In this document: positions 44,246 to 53,784 of the stretch, in pieces
Layout: each line of letters begins with the position of its first letter
How positions within the stretch are numbered: the stretch's first letter is position 1
DNA from: Shewanella metallivivens
GTDB lineage: Bacteria > Pseudomonadota > Gammaproteobacteria > Enterobacterales > Shewanellaceae
NCBI RefSeq assembly: GCF_028750675.1
Contig: NZ_JAQQPZ010000013.1
Coordinates: 241,813 to 305,812, forward strand
Direction: 5' to 3'
DNA length: 64,000 nucleotides
The notes under the pieces: generated by a model
Told to the model about the DNA's origin: nothing
The model's database searches: none
What the model saw: only the letters and a program-made list of their open reading frames with translations
Position numbers and translations under genes: made by a program

Positions 44246-44588
44246 ATCATTTGTCCATAAATGTTTATGAGGAAGTCCCTCTAACTAAATATGAAGGACA
44301 GTTGTGCGAATATCAAGCGGTAAACCGAACATTAGACATAGACACTTATTTGGACTGAGAAGATAAAGGCTATTGTCGACATTTTCTGCATTTCCGTCAT
44401 CAAGGAAGTCTCCTTCTTCATCACGGAAAGTTTCGTAAACGAAAATCCCTCAAATAGGACTAGGTAGCAAACTCATTATTGGGCATAAATTAATTTACAT
44501 CGTCCACATTTCTGAAGATTGAGAAACTCAAAGTTATGCAAAAAATAGAAAGTTATGTAGTATTCCTTTTCAGTTATTTATAATTTAA
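44246..44588. other. Gap with a coding-like remnant on the minus strand
   Basis: Between the small ORF and the lipoprotein gene. On the minus strand, 44449 to 44285 is an open frame without a start codon reading IFVYETFRDEEGDFLDDGNA ... GLPLDIRTTVLHI. The composition looks protein-like, so it may be the end of a lost gene. GGGCATAAATTAATTTACATC at 44478-44498 resembles the GGCATAA blocks noted elsewhere. No promoter motif is obvious for the lipoprotein gene. Confidence 0.35.
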
Positions 44589-45128
44589 ATGGTGAAATGG
44601 ATGTCTAAAATTGTGTTGTCTATTGTGTGTTTATTATTTGTTGCTGGGTGTACTCCTGTACAGCGTAGTCATTATCAAACAACATCGATGCCTAGAGTTG
44701 ATTGGCCAGTGGACGAATATACTAAAATAGCTAGTAGAACAGGGCAAAACCATGTGTCTGGCCAATGTTTTCTTAAAACAAGAGGGGGTGATGTTAAAAC
44801 CTGTGCGGGAAATAAGGTAATGTTGAGCCCTATTTCTAGTTATTCTACACAATTTGTTAAAGCTGTAATAAAGCAAAATTATGGCGTAGGAGTTGAATTA
44901 GAATTAGTAGATAATAGAATTTATAACTATTTGGTTGAAGTTATTGCTGATGGTGATGGTAGATTTTCATTCTATAACGTTCCAGATGGTGATTATTACA
45001 TTTATTCTACTGTAACTTGGGAAGCTGGTACTGGTTACAATGGCGCAAACCAACTTCAAGGCGGATGGGTTTTTAAAGAAATTTTAGTAGATTCTAAAAG
45101 TAGAAATGAACATATTCTAACAAAGTAA
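44589..45128 (+). CDS. Lipoprotein of unknown function
   Basis: A 179-residue lipoprotein. The leader MVKWMSKIVLSIVCLLFVAGC ends in a good lipobox (FVAGC). The mature part has a tail that resembles a carboxypeptidase regulatory-like beta domain (GDGRFSFYNVPDGDYYIYSTV). A start at ATG 44601 is also possible. It stands alone on the plus strand and is AT-rich like the island around it. It may be carried as island cargo that alters the cell surface. Confidence 0.7.
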   Translation: MVKWMSKIVLSIVCLLFVAGCTPVQRSHYQTTSMPRVDWPVDEYTKIASRTGQNHVSGQCFLKTRGGDVKTCAGNKVMLSPISSYSTQFVKAVIKQNYGVGVELELVDNRIYNYLVEVIADGDGRFSFYNVPDGDYYIYSTVTWEAGTGYNGANQLQGGWVFKEILVDSKSRNEHILTK

Positions 45129-45458
45129 AACGACCATCAAGCTTGTAAGTTATTTGTTACAACTGACGTTCAATGATTAGATGAAGTGGCTAATTTATTT
45201 TAGCCACTGTTTTGTAAATCAATCTGTGATTATCATTATAAAAAGTTATGCCACTGGTTAAAGGTAATAACTCATTTTGGGGCATAAGCGAGCTAGCTGC
45301 TCACTTAGACAACTACAGTCCAGATATCCAACAGTGGCAGGCCACGCTCTGCTACAAATAGAACAAACAGAATAATAATCACCTTCAAAAGGAGGTTTAA
45401 TGATTGCAATTACAAGATAATAACCCCGCCCCTTATAGTTTCCTATCAAAAATTTAGC
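45129..45458. other. Gap containing repeat copy 2 (FWGI fragment)
   Basis: A 330-bp gap. The plus strand from ATG 45248 to TAG 45361 encodes 37 residues, MPLVKGNNSFWGISELAAHL and 17 more. Positions 45275-45345 parallel the copy at 35412-35485, a direct repeat about 9.86 kb apart. There is no good ribosome site. The fragment may be a paralogous gene relic or a conserved end of a mobile cassette. Confidence 0.5.
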
Positions 45459-46859
45459 TCAATTACACTGCAAATGAGCATCAAACATCTTCACTATTTT
45501 TTCTTTAAAACCACCAAGCAGCGTTAAGTTATAAAGGTTTTCTTCATCAATATCTGATAAATTCTGTGATGGATTTATAGGCTTTTTGCCCTGAGTTAAA
45601 TTCAAATCTATGTTAAAGTCAAAAGCAGTTTTTAGCTCTGCGTCATATGACTCTTCAGATGTTAAATCTAACTCATCAGAAATCGATTTTTCAAACACAA
45701 CTGTTTTTTCTGGTAAGTCCTCATTAATGCGATATGCAAACTCAGTCAGGCTTTTTTCTGCCAGTGTGAACAACCAAGCTTGTTGATCTTTATCGTCAGT
45801 CACTCTTAATATTCGACCTAACACTTGCCGATAATGCATTTCAGTCTTTATCCTACTCAAATGACAACAAACTTGAAGTCTAGGTATATCCGTCCCTTCA
45901 CTTACCATTCCCACACTAACAATCCACTGTACTTTACTGTGCCGAAAATCATCAATAATTAAGGATGGACGCTGCACTTTTGAAGTAACAATACTCGCAG
46001 TTTGCTCGAGTTTATCGACTAAAATATGATACAACTGCTTTGCGTGCTTAATCGATGTGGCGATAATTAATCCACCTGCATTTGGATTATGCTCGCGGAT
46101 TTCATTTAGTTTATTTACACTTTCGCCCAGCATATATTCCATTACCTTTTGGTTGGTAATGAGTCCTTGAAAGCTCACTTTAGACTTACTCAGTAATTGC
46201 TCAATTGAAGAAAATGACTCTTGAAGATTGTTACTTTCCAAGTTTATTTTATTGTTATCAATCAGCACTATTTTAGGTTCTCTGCATACTCCATCAGCAA
46301 TTGCCTCCTTTAAGCCGTAGATAAAATCACAATGAATAGTGTTATCTGGTTCAGTAAATGTCGATAATACAATAGGGGCATTATCAGAGCGCCATGGCGT
46401 ACCTGAAAGGGCTAGTGTGTAGGTGGCTTGGTTTTGAATATTAATCAACACTTCTTCTCCCCAAGCATTGGCATTACCAACTTCAGTGCCTTTAAGATGA
46501 TGTATCTCATCCATTATCACAAACACATTATGACTGCGTATTAATTGCCAGACCTCATCAGATAAGGAAGGCATTGATTGGTAGGTATATACCCCGCCTA
46601 TAGCGCCAATTAGCCCGTTAAATCGACGTTTAAATCTTTTTGAGAACGTCTGTCGAATACTTTCATTTACTTCTGTTGACGGTGAAAAACACAAAATAAA
46701 ATCAATTTTTTTTTGCTCATATAATCTCATCGCAAGCTCAGAGGCCATAACAGTTTTACCTGCACCTGGTGTCGCTAAACATAAAAAATGATTTTGTGAT
46801 TGATAGATATTAAGAGCATGTTTAACACATCGCGTTTGCCAATCTCTGAGCTTTATCAT
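45459..46859 (-). CDS. SF2 DEAD/DEAH-type helicase
   Basis: A 466-residue helicase. LRDWQTRCVKHAL is a Q-motif-like start. Walker A is ATPGAGKT (to residue 36), motif II is MDEIHH (116-121), motif III is ALSGTPWRSD, and motif VI is HYRQVLGRILR. This is the small restriction-enzyme R-subunit-like (SSL2/ResIII) form, with no nuclease domain. The upstream gene ends one base before its start, so they are coupled. Together with the winged-helix partner and a divergent XRE regulator it forms a compact, regulated unit. A role in defense or in plasmid or phage DNA handling is possible. Confidence 0.85.
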   Translation of the reverse strand: MIKLRDWQTRCVKHALNIYQSQNHFLCLATPGAGKTVMASELAMRLYEQKKIDFILCFSPSTEVNESIRQTFSKRFKRRFNGLIGAIGGVYTYQSMPSLSDEVWQLIRSHNVFVIMDEIHHLKGTEVGNANAWGEEVLINIQNQATYTLALSGTPWRSDNAPIVLSTFTEPDNTIHCDFIYGLKEAIADGVCREPKIVLIDNNKINLESNNLQESFSSIEQLLSKSKVSFQGLITNQKVMEYMLGESVNKLNEIREHNPNAGGLIIATSIKHAKQLYHILVDKLEQTASIVTSKVQRPSLIIDDFRHSKVQWIVSVGMVSEGTDIPRLQVCCHLSRIKTEMHYRQVLGRILRVTDDKDQQAWLFTLAEKSLTEFAYRINEDLPEKTVVFEKSISDELDLTSEESYDAELKTAFDFNIDLNLTQGKKPINPSQNLSDIDEENLYNLTLLGGFKEKIVKMFDAHLQCN

Positions 46860-46860
46860 G

Positions 46861-47400
46861 TTAACAGCCCTCTAAACTGTTTATAAAAACTTCAATAGCA
46901 TTGATCTTGCCAACCATTGTTGAACTTTGGTTTTTAGCCTGCATATACCGAGGGTAAAGTGTCGTTTTAGCCTCTGGATACTCGTTAATAAGCCGTTTAA
47001 ACTCTTCAGCTTCACCAATCAGCCCAAGTAGATCTATCTGGTATTGATTAAGTGTTGCTTTTAGTTCATTTGAATTTGTCATGCTTGTTTTTACTTCACT
47101 CGGATGAATAACTTCAGACTTAGACTTACTGTCACTAAGGCGGTTTTCATCAAATTGTGCTGTTTTTGAAAACATTACTTTTTTACCTACAGCTACTTTT
47201 TCGAAAAACTGATACCGACACAATTTGTTGAGTGTTCTATGAACTAACTGAGTCGCTTGTTTGTTTTTTGAGGTAGGAGAAGCATCCAGAAACAATTTTT
47301 TCAGCTCAACAGCACTAATTTGTTGTAATTTTTTATCCTTCAAAATGTTGAGGATAACTTCATTTATACTGATAACAGATATCGTCACGTTAACTACCAA
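46861..47400 (-). CDS. Winged-helix-like protein coupled to helicase gene
   Basis: A 179-residue protein. The N-terminal 80 residues (INEVILNILKDKKLQQISA, HRTLNKLCRYQFFEKVAVG, KKVMFSKT) look like a winged helix, and the C-terminus is a helical hairpin. The start is uncertain: TTG at 47400 or GTG at 47388, with no clear ribosome site at either. It lies one base before the helicase gene. It probably guides the helicase to DNA or controls it. No named family is recognised. Confidence 0.6.
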   Translation of the reverse strand: MVVNVTISVISINEVILNILKDKKLQQISAVELKKLFLDASPTSKNKQATQLVHRTLNKLCRYQFFEKVAVGKKVMFSKTAQFDENRLSDSKSKSEVIHPSEVKTSMTNSNELKATLNQYQIDLLGLIGEAEEFKRLINEYPEAKTTLYPRYMQAKNQSSTMVGKINAIEVFINSLEGC

Positions 47401-47531
47401 TTTATAATAATTTCAATAAGTAAAGAGTTCATCCCTGGCGTTTTTTTGTGACATTCCATTGTTGTTTTTTTTATTCCAATAGCTTAATTTTTTTGTTTTA
47501 GTCTAAAAACTTGACAACAACAAACAAAAAG

Positions 47532-47580
47532 CTAAGGATTCCTTAGTATACCTTAAGGAAAAAAACTAAGACAATCTAAG
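47532..47580. promoter_or_regulatory. Operator cluster in divergent promoter
   Basis: CTAAGGATTCCTTAG (47532-47546) is a perfect 15-base palindrome. TTCCTTA (47539-47545) also pairs with TAAGGAA (47554-47560), around CCTTAAGG. Two more CTAAG half-sites follow (47566-47570 and 47576-47580). The cluster lies 31-79 bp before the XRE regulator gene and about 130 bp from the winged-helix gene, so the XRE protein probably controls both directions. Confidence 0.75.
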
Positions 47581-47610
47581 TTATCTGGAATTAATAATAA
47601 AAATGAACTC

Positions 47611-47931
47611 GTGTCAGACAAACAGATCAATCCACTACCGCTTAGGCTTAAGCAAGCAAGAAAGGCTATGGGCATCAGCCAGAAACAGCTTGGCATTCAA
47701 TTGGGCATGGAGCCAGGTACGGCGAGTGCGCGCATGAATCATTATGAGAAGGGCAAGCACACTCCTGACTACACCACCTTAAAAGCGATGGCCGATGAAT
47801 TAGGTGTGCCTGTGGCTTACTTTTTTTGTGAATCAGAAAGCACAGCTAAGTTGCTGTGCTTGCTTGAAAAGATGACAGAGGAAGATAAGATCAAGTTACT
47901 TAATAATGTAAAAAAAAACCAAGTACCTTAA
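47611..47931 (+). CDS. XRE-family transcription regulator
   Basis: A 106-residue protein with a Cro/CI helix-turn-helix: LRLKQARKAMGISQKQLGIQLGM, then SARMNHYEKGKHTPDY and LKAMADELGVPVAYFF. The start is GTG at 47611; no good ribosome site is present, so it may be leaderless or weakly translated. It is divergent from the winged-helix/helicase pair with palindromic operators between, and probably represses them and itself. The C-terminus is a short helical tail that may form dimers. Confidence 0.88.
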   Translation: MSDKQINPLPLRLKQARKAMGISQKQLGIQLGMEPGTASARMNHYEKGKHTPDYTTLKAMADELGVPVAYFFCESESTAKLLCLLEKMTEEDKIKLLNNVKKNQVP

Positions 47932-47961
47932 TAAGGTAAGATACTAGAAAATATACAATTT

Positions 47962-48004
47962 TATGATAGATTTATACTAAATTGTTTAGTATAAATCTAT
48001 CATA
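47962..48004. terminator. 20-bp perfect palindrome between convergent genes
   Basis: Positions 47962-47981 pair perfectly with 47985-48004 around a 3-base loop TTG. It lies between the XRE gene and the PIN-like gene, which converge here. It can serve as a two-way terminator, although there is no T-run; it is longer than most terminators. A similar AT-rich long palindrome is at 6404-6449. Confidence 0.6.
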
Positions 48005-48051
48005 TCTATTTTCCATTATTTCAACCCGCCTGTTAAAGAAATGTATTATTT

Positions 48052-50013
48052 CTAAGGTTTTTCTTCATCTATAAATGGATCTAAACGAGTTGAAGAATTT
48101 TGCTCATTCAATATTTTATTTTTCCACCACTTACTGAGTATTTCAGAAAGTTTTTTATAAATAATAATTAAATTTATTCCCCAGAATGTGCCTAAGATGT
48201 TCAATGAAAACATTATAACCGTTGCCAATCCTAGAATAACATTAGTTTCACCGTTAAAAACCTCTAATCCTTTCAGCGAACCATAGAAGCCTAAAATTAA
48301 TAAAATTCCTAGTATAGCTGTTAATATTAATGAGAGTGTCCTGCTACTTTTATCAATAAAATACTCAAACTTAATTACCGTTTCGTCACTTTTCGATAAT
48401 TTACTACTTACCGTAAATAGCTTTTCTTGCTCAAGAGTAATTGCACTAGCGACAGCTAAGTTCTTAGCTTCCTCTTTCTGCGCTTCAATACGTTTAACAA
48501 TTTCCAATACACCTTCATCAGAAAAATCATCGCCGACCTCAATCGAGCAATCATTGACTTCTTTAAGTAGACTTTTATGATATCGAACTATTTCTACCGT
48601 TTCGTCATCAATCACTCCTTCTGCGTTTAATCTTTTAAATCTAGATAAAAAACTATCCCATACAGAATCTGATTTATTCAATGTCGCATATGCATGAGAT
48701 ACTAATGAATGAGTCGGTAAATCTTTATAATTATTTTGATGTTTTAACCAAAAAATAGTTGTTAACCAAGTATCTGAAATTACTATAGGGATACCAGAAT
48801 CAATGTCAGATGAAAAAAACCTATTTGCGTGCTTAATTAACGAAGCATTTGGCGTTACAAACACTGAAAATTTATCATTAAGCGATTTAGTCACGGCCCC
48901 CGCTCTTGAATTATTGACTCTAGAAATACAAATGACATCGTGTTCAATGCTTTGCTTGGAAGTTGAGCTTACAGCTCGCATTCGTTTTAAGTGGCTTTCT
49001 AGTTCTTTTTCATCACATTGATGCTCTGGATTTATTTTCCATCCATATTTTACGTTGATACCTAACCCCGCTAGGTTTTTTTCGAGTAAGGCCTGTTGCG
49101 TTTCTAGTTGCGGGATATCAATATTTCTGCTTAATAAAAGATGAAGCGTTGCTGGATTAAAGTTATCTGCGCTACCTCTTTTCAAATCTCTTTTCCAAGC
49201 CTCAAACAACCCTTCAGTTTCTTTTAATGTTTTATCGAAAATATAAACATTAACTTCAAGTGATTGCAGCAGCTGTAGTAACTCTTGAATTGCATTTTTT
49301 GACAAATTACCATTATAGCCAAGCAACGCAACAATTAAAGGCGTGTCAAGATAAACACTTATATTATAATAAGTTTTCTTAGCTGAAACTTTCGCTTTCG
49401 TATCAGCAAAAAATAAATAATTTGCCAATACAACACCTTTGATAACTGTCTGCACCTCTTCCCAGTCTCTTGAGTTTTTTTGATAAAGATGAGCGATGTA
49501 ACTAGCAACCAAATGAGATTCATTTTTAATATTGTTTTTTGAACTTCTCTTTGAAACAGCTTGTTTAGAAATTAACGACGCTACATTATTTTCAATAAAG
49601 GTAAGTAATATGTTCTCGGCATATTCTGCTGTAATTATTTTATCGAATGTTGAATTAGTGAACTCAATAAAATCAAAAATCACAGATGCCAATGCATCTT
49701 CGAGGTGAGCTTTGTTTTTTTCGTATTGCTCTCGAAAAGGAGTTAAATTTTCGCTTATGGGTACGTATAAATGATTCTCAATTTTAACAAGCTTATTTTT
49801 TTTGGCTCTCACTAATAGTACTTTGACAACTGCTTCTGGCGGCTTAAATCCAAACTTCTCTTTAAATTTATTTGCTAGAGAAGGTACATCAAAAGGATAG
49901 GCTTCAATCTCTAAGATAGTATTGGCTAAAAATGGAATATAGAGATCGATCTCATCTTTGAAATCATGAGCTTTTAATGATTCAAGTAATGCTAAATTGA
50001 CAATTGCACTCAT
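48052..50013 (-). CDS. Membrane-anchored PIN-like nuclease, downstream of hsdR
   Basis: A 653-residue protein. A winged-helix-like start (SLANKFKEKFGFKPPEAVV, residues 45-63) and a helical region are followed by a PIN-like domain: VYLDTPLIVALLG (D223), IFDKTLKETE (D260, E265), HDVICISR (D359) and FVTPNASLIKHA. The order of acidic residues fits a metal-dependent RNase/DNase. A helical region leads to two membrane helices at about 559-580 and 592-618, then a basic tail. It starts 57 bp after hsdR with AAGGAA upstream, on the same strand. It is not a standard type I restriction subunit, so it may be an add-on effector. Confidence 0.65.
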   Translation of the reverse strand: MSAIVNLALLESLKAHDFKDEIDLYIPFLANTILEIEAYPFDVPSLANKFKEKFGFKPPEAVVKVLLVRAKKNKLVKIENHLYVPISENLTPFREQYEKNKAHLEDALASVIFDFIEFTNSTFDKIITAEYAENILLTFIENNVASLISKQAVSKRSSKNNIKNESHLVASYIAHLYQKNSRDWEEVQTVIKGVVLANYLFFADTKAKVSAKKTYYNISVYLDTPLIVALLGYNGNLSKNAIQELLQLLQSLEVNVYIFDKTLKETEGLFEAWKRDLKRGSADNFNPATLHLLLSRNIDIPQLETQQALLEKNLAGLGINVKYGWKINPEHQCDEKELESHLKRMRAVSSTSKQSIEHDVICISRVNNSRAGAVTKSLNDKFSVFVTPNASLIKHANRFFSSDIDSGIPIVISDTWLTTIFWLKHQNNYKDLPTHSLVSHAYATLNKSDSVWDSFLSRFKRLNAEGVIDDETVEIVRYHKSLLKEVNDCSIEVGDDFSDEGVLEIVKRIEAQKEEAKNLAVASAITLEQEKLFTVSSKLSKSDETVIKFEYFIDKSSRTLSLILTAILGILLILGFYGSLKGLEVFNGETNVILGLATVIMFSLNILGTFWGINLIIIYKKLSEILSKWWKNKILNEQNSSTRLDPFIDEEKP

Positions 50014-50070
50014 AAATTATCTAGTTCCTTTAAATTATTACAACAATTCAACACCTTAAAAGCTCCACCA

Positions 50071-53000
50071 TCAAGCCGTCATTGGCTCTTCTTCAACCAC
50101 AGCATTGGCATTCACTTTTCGTATCACCCCAAACAGTTCGACCACTTTGCCTTCGTCAAAAAAGCCGTAAGCGCTTTCGCCGTGGTAATCGGTAAATGGC
50201 GGTTCAAATATTTGGGCCATATCGAGTACGCCATTGTGAACAAGGTAATCAATTACTTGGTCAACAAAGTTAATTTGCTCGGCATTGTAAAGACCATCGT
50301 CTAAAAAGCTGCTGAAGGCTTCTTTAGCGGCATTAAGGTCAAGGCCTACCAATTGGCGAATAAATGCGCCTAAGGGCTTCTCTTGCAATATTTGATGGCG
50401 ATAAGCCTCTACGTCACTCATGCCGCTTGCATCCAGCAGTAAGCCATCGAGTACATCTAAGTCGGCTTGGGTGATCGGCTTATTACGCTTTAGCTTTTGA
50501 ATGGTTAACTGATCTTGGTGGTCTTTAATATACAGCTCAATTTTTTTACGATATTGGGCTAAGTCCATAGTTGGGCTTTGATAAACAGCGGTAACATCAT
50601 GAACGCCTTGTACGTCATCTTCAAAGTTGGTGTACACCACTTCTTTTTTGTCTTTGTCTAAGGCGAACATTAAGTTGCGCAAACGTTTACGCATGTCTTC
50701 TAGTGTCACGACATGAATATCTTGCCAAAACTCGTGAGTTTGTATGTCTTGGATTAACTGCAACTGAGCTTGTACAGCTGGAATAGATGTTTTTGCCTCC
50801 AGCTGCTGAGCAAACTCCATTACTCTTAATCGACTTGGTTCTGGCACCATACCTTTTTCTAGCAAGGCCAATTGCATGGTTAAGATGATATTGTCAAAAC
50901 GGTTCGACAAATTATTGGGCTGTTCATCCTGATTAAAGGCTTCTGCTTCAGTTGGCAGTACAGACACATGGCTTTCTAGTTCAGTAAACTTGGCATCATC
51001 AATATTATCCCAATAAGTTCGCTCTAAAAATGGCTCAACTGCTTGGCGTTTTGGCCTAACAATAAAGTTATCTAGGTTCATACCCGTGACTTGGTGATGC
51101 AACATATCAAGCTGATAGTTGTTTAAGCTACGCAATAAATTACAGTCTTCTGGGTGCTTGTCTTGATAATTGTCATCTTGCAGGCGGTCATTTAGCAAAG
51201 TGCTTAACTTCACGCGTTTTTCAAACACCTGCTGCATAACTGGTTTTGCGATACCTACTGGTAAACCTTCTGGATTAGCATCAAAGTACTCAAAATTTTG
51301 GCAGTAATCGAACACTTTAAAGGTGGTTTTATGATTCTCCTTATCAGAGCCTGGGCCAAATAAGTTTAGGCATAAACGGGTGCCGCGGCCAATCATCTGT
51401 GTGAACTTGACTCTTGAGCGGATAACCTTAAAGAACACCAAATTAACTACTTCTGGCACGTCAATACCCGTATCGAGCATGTCTACAGAAATCGCAATCC
51501 GGCAAGTTGGGTTTTTCGGGTCAAAGTCTTTGCGGTTGTTTTCATCACCGCTAAATTCATCAATTAAGCTTTGTGCATAGGTTTCTGAGTAAGTTATAAC
51601 TCGTGCTAATTTTCCAGTCCATTTAGGATAGTTTTTATTGAAAATCTCTTGCAAAAATAAAGCATGAGGTTCATTGGCGGCAAATATGATGGTTTTACCA
51701 ATCACGTCGCCACCTTCAACATGAATGCCGCCAAGTTCGTCTTTACTCATTAATTGAGCAAACATTTTTTCAGCAGTGTCTTCGTTGAATAAAAACTTGT
51801 TCACTTCAGACGGTAGCACTTCCTCGCGGTCCGTCAATTCAGCTTTGTCTTCCCACTCTTGCTTTTCTTCATCCGACAATTCTTGGTATTTAACCCCATC
51901 ACGTAAAAACTTAGTCGCAACCGATATTTTGGTTGGAGGTACTAAGTATTTTTGGGCGTAGGCTTTTTCATCTTCATAGGCGTAGGTCGGCATGCCTTTT
52001 TGCAAGTCAAAAATGCTATAGGTATCTTTTTCAACTTCATCTTTTGGGGTGGCGGTTAAGCCCACTAACAAGCCGTCAAAATACTCAAAAATTTGCCGAT
52101 ACTTTGAATACACAGAGCGATGGGCCTCATCGACAATGATTAAATCAAAATGACCTACACCAAATGGGCGCTCATCTGCGCCACGGTCGAGTAGGTTTTT
52201 CATGGTGGGATAAGTGGCAAAATACAAACGGCTTTCAATGCTGTCTTTGCTTTGGCCAGAGCTTAACATAGCGCAACTCACGCGGGGTAATAGCCTAACG
52301 AAGTTCTTTTTCGCTTGAGTTAATAAGGCATTGCGGTCGGCTAAAAATAAGATGTTTTTAATCCAATCGTTTTTAACCAGCAAATCAACCAGGCTTATTA
52401 CGGTACGCGTTTTACCTGTACCGGTTGCCATGACGAGCAGAGCTTTGCGTTGATGTTCTAATTCGAAGTCCTGCAAAATATGAGTAATTGCCGCTTTTTG
52501 ATAGTGACGGTTAGTGATGTCGTTATTGATATCAAGGTTTTCAGTTTCAACCAGCGGGGTGTCATTGCCCGTCATAAAAAATGCTTTACGATCGCTGCGA
52601 CGCTTTATCATTAACTCAAGTTCAGCTTTGGTATAAAAACCTTGTACCTTACGAGGCGGATAAAAATAGTCATCCCACAAACGAGTTTCATAGCCATTGC
52701 TGTAAAATATCACTGGGCGCACGCCACACTGCTTTTGTAAGCAATCGGCATACAGTTTGGCTTGCTGCTGACCGTCTTCTGGGCGGCGACTGGTACGTTT
52801 GGCTTCTACCACTGCCAGAGCTGTGCCGTCATCACCCCAGAGCACATAATCCACAAACCCATTACCATTCGGGTTAGCGGTCGATATTGGCATGCTGTTA
52901 ACTGGATATTCGCGGTCGCGCGTTTGGTTTAATGGCCAACCTGCTTCATTAAGCAGGGCATCGATTAAGTAATGACGGGTTTCGGCTTCGTTATAGTCGT

Positions 53001-53763
53001 GGGTATCCTGTTGTATATCTGCACTTTGTTTGGCTTTGGCTATTTGCTCAAGCAGGGCTTGGTTTTGCGCTTTTAACGCAGCGTTTTCACTTAGCTGTTG
53101 CAGATACTCATCACGCTTAACACTGTCACTTTCAGCCAGCTGTTTTTCGAGATCTTGCACCCGCTTAATGCTACTCATCGCCTTAGTTACAAGGCCTGCA
53201 TCAATGGCAAGCTTGTGGGGGATTAATGCTTCATCAAACGGCGCTACGGTAAATTGCTGTCTGTCTAGCCCTGGAGTATAGGTGCGAGCACACCAGTACA
53301 ATACATGGTGCAGCTCTTTTACCGATTGTAAGGCATCACGTTGTGGCAGTGCGCTTTTGCCGTGTACGGCCTCGTTACCGATTTTGATAATCAGTTTAAG
53401 CTTAGGGAACAAGTTACTACTTAAGTTTTGCTTAAAACCTTGCTCATGGATAAGCGACATTAAAGTTGCATCATGGCGTGGGCGTTTTAGCCAGTTATCT
53501 ATGTCAAATACGGTTTCAACCATTAATTCCAAGGCATTACGGGCATAAAAGCCGGCAATACGTGGGTCGGTTTTTATGTTGGCTTCAGCGCTTTTAGCCC
53601 GCAGCTGTATTTCAGCGCAGCGCATAGAATACAGATCATTGCCTGCTCCGCTTGCAATCGCCACATCCATAAAGTCAAAATTGCTAATGCCAAGAGAGCT
53701 AATGCCAAAAGCGCTAGCGCCATGAGTGGCAGTGGAAGCTGGAGGTTGGACCGTATCTGACAT
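50071..53763 (-). CDS. hsdR: Type I restriction enzyme R subunit
   Basis: A 1230-residue motor nuclease. The N-terminus has a DUF4145-like helical domain (FYARNALELMVETVFDIDNWL), then a coiled coil, then the nuclease segment FVDYVLWGDDGTALAVVEAK with the D...ExK triad. The SF2 motor has MATGTGKTRTV, LIIVDEAHRS and VGLTATP. The C-terminal part is HsdS/HsdM-binding. It cuts DNA after translocation when the HsdMS complex meets unmethylated sites. It is the third gene of the operon, 21 bp after hsdS with AAAAGGAAC upstream. Confidence 0.93.
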   Translation of the reverse strand: MSDTVQPPASTATHGASAFGISSLGISNFDFMDVAIASGAGNDLYSMRCAEIQLRAKSAEANIKTDPRIAGFYARNALELMVETVFDIDNWLKRPRHDATLMSLIHEQGFKQNLSSNLFPKLKLIIKIGNEAVHGKSALPQRDALQSVKELHHVLYWCARTYTPGLDRQQFTVAPFDEALIPHKLAIDAGLVTKAMSSIKRVQDLEKQLAESDSVKRDEYLQQLSENAALKAQNQALLEQIAKAKQSADIQQDTHDYNEAETRHYLIDALLNEAGWPLNQTRDREYPVNSMPISTANPNGNGFVDYVLWGDDGTALAVVEAKRTSRRPEDGQQQAKLYADCLQKQCGVRPVIFYSNGYETRLWDDYFYPPRKVQGFYTKAELELMIKRRSDRKAFFMTGNDTPLVETENLDINNDITNRHYQKAAITHILQDFELEHQRKALLVMATGTGKTRTVISLVDLLVKNDWIKNILFLADRNALLTQAKKNFVRLLPRVSCAMLSSGQSKDSIESRLYFATYPTMKNLLDRGADERPFGVGHFDLIIVDEAHRSVYSKYRQIFEYFDGLLVGLTATPKDEVEKDTYSIFDLQKGMPTYAYEDEKAYAQKYLVPPTKISVATKFLRDGVKYQELSDEEKQEWEDKAELTDREEVLPSEVNKFLFNEDTAEKMFAQLMSKDELGGIHVEGGDVIGKTIIFAANEPHALFLQEIFNKNYPKWTGKLARVITYSETYAQSLIDEFSGDENNRKDFDPKNPTCRIAISVDMLDTGIDVPEVVNLVFFKVIRSRVKFTQMIGRGTRLCLNLFGPGSDKENHKTTFKVFDYCQNFEYFDANPEGLPVGIAKPVMQQVFEKRVKLSTLLNDRLQDDNYQDKHPEDCNLLRSLNNYQLDMLHHQVTGMNLDNFIVRPKRQAVEPFLERTYWDNIDDAKFTELESHVSVLPTEAEAFNQDEQPNNLSNRFDNIILTMQLALLEKGMVPEPSRLRVMEFAQQLEAKTSIPAVQAQLQLIQDIQTHEFWQDIHVVTLEDMRKRLRNLMFALDKDKKEVVYTNFEDDVQGVHDVTAVYQSPTMDLAQYRKKIELYIKDHQDQLTIQKLKRNKPITQADLDVLDGLLLDASGMSDVEAYRHQILQEKPLGAFIRQLVGLDLNAAKEAFSSFLDDGLYNAEQINFVDQVIDYLVHNGVLDMAQIFEPPFTDYHGESAYGFFDEGKVVELFGVIRKVNANAVVEEEPMTA

Positions 53764-53784
53764 GTAAGTTCCTTTTACATCTTA

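Noticed and set aside
43890..44250. 75- and 79-codon overlapping minus-strand ORFs
   Set aside because: They read through the intrinsic terminator in another frame; the 42-codon frame ending just before the terminator is better supported.
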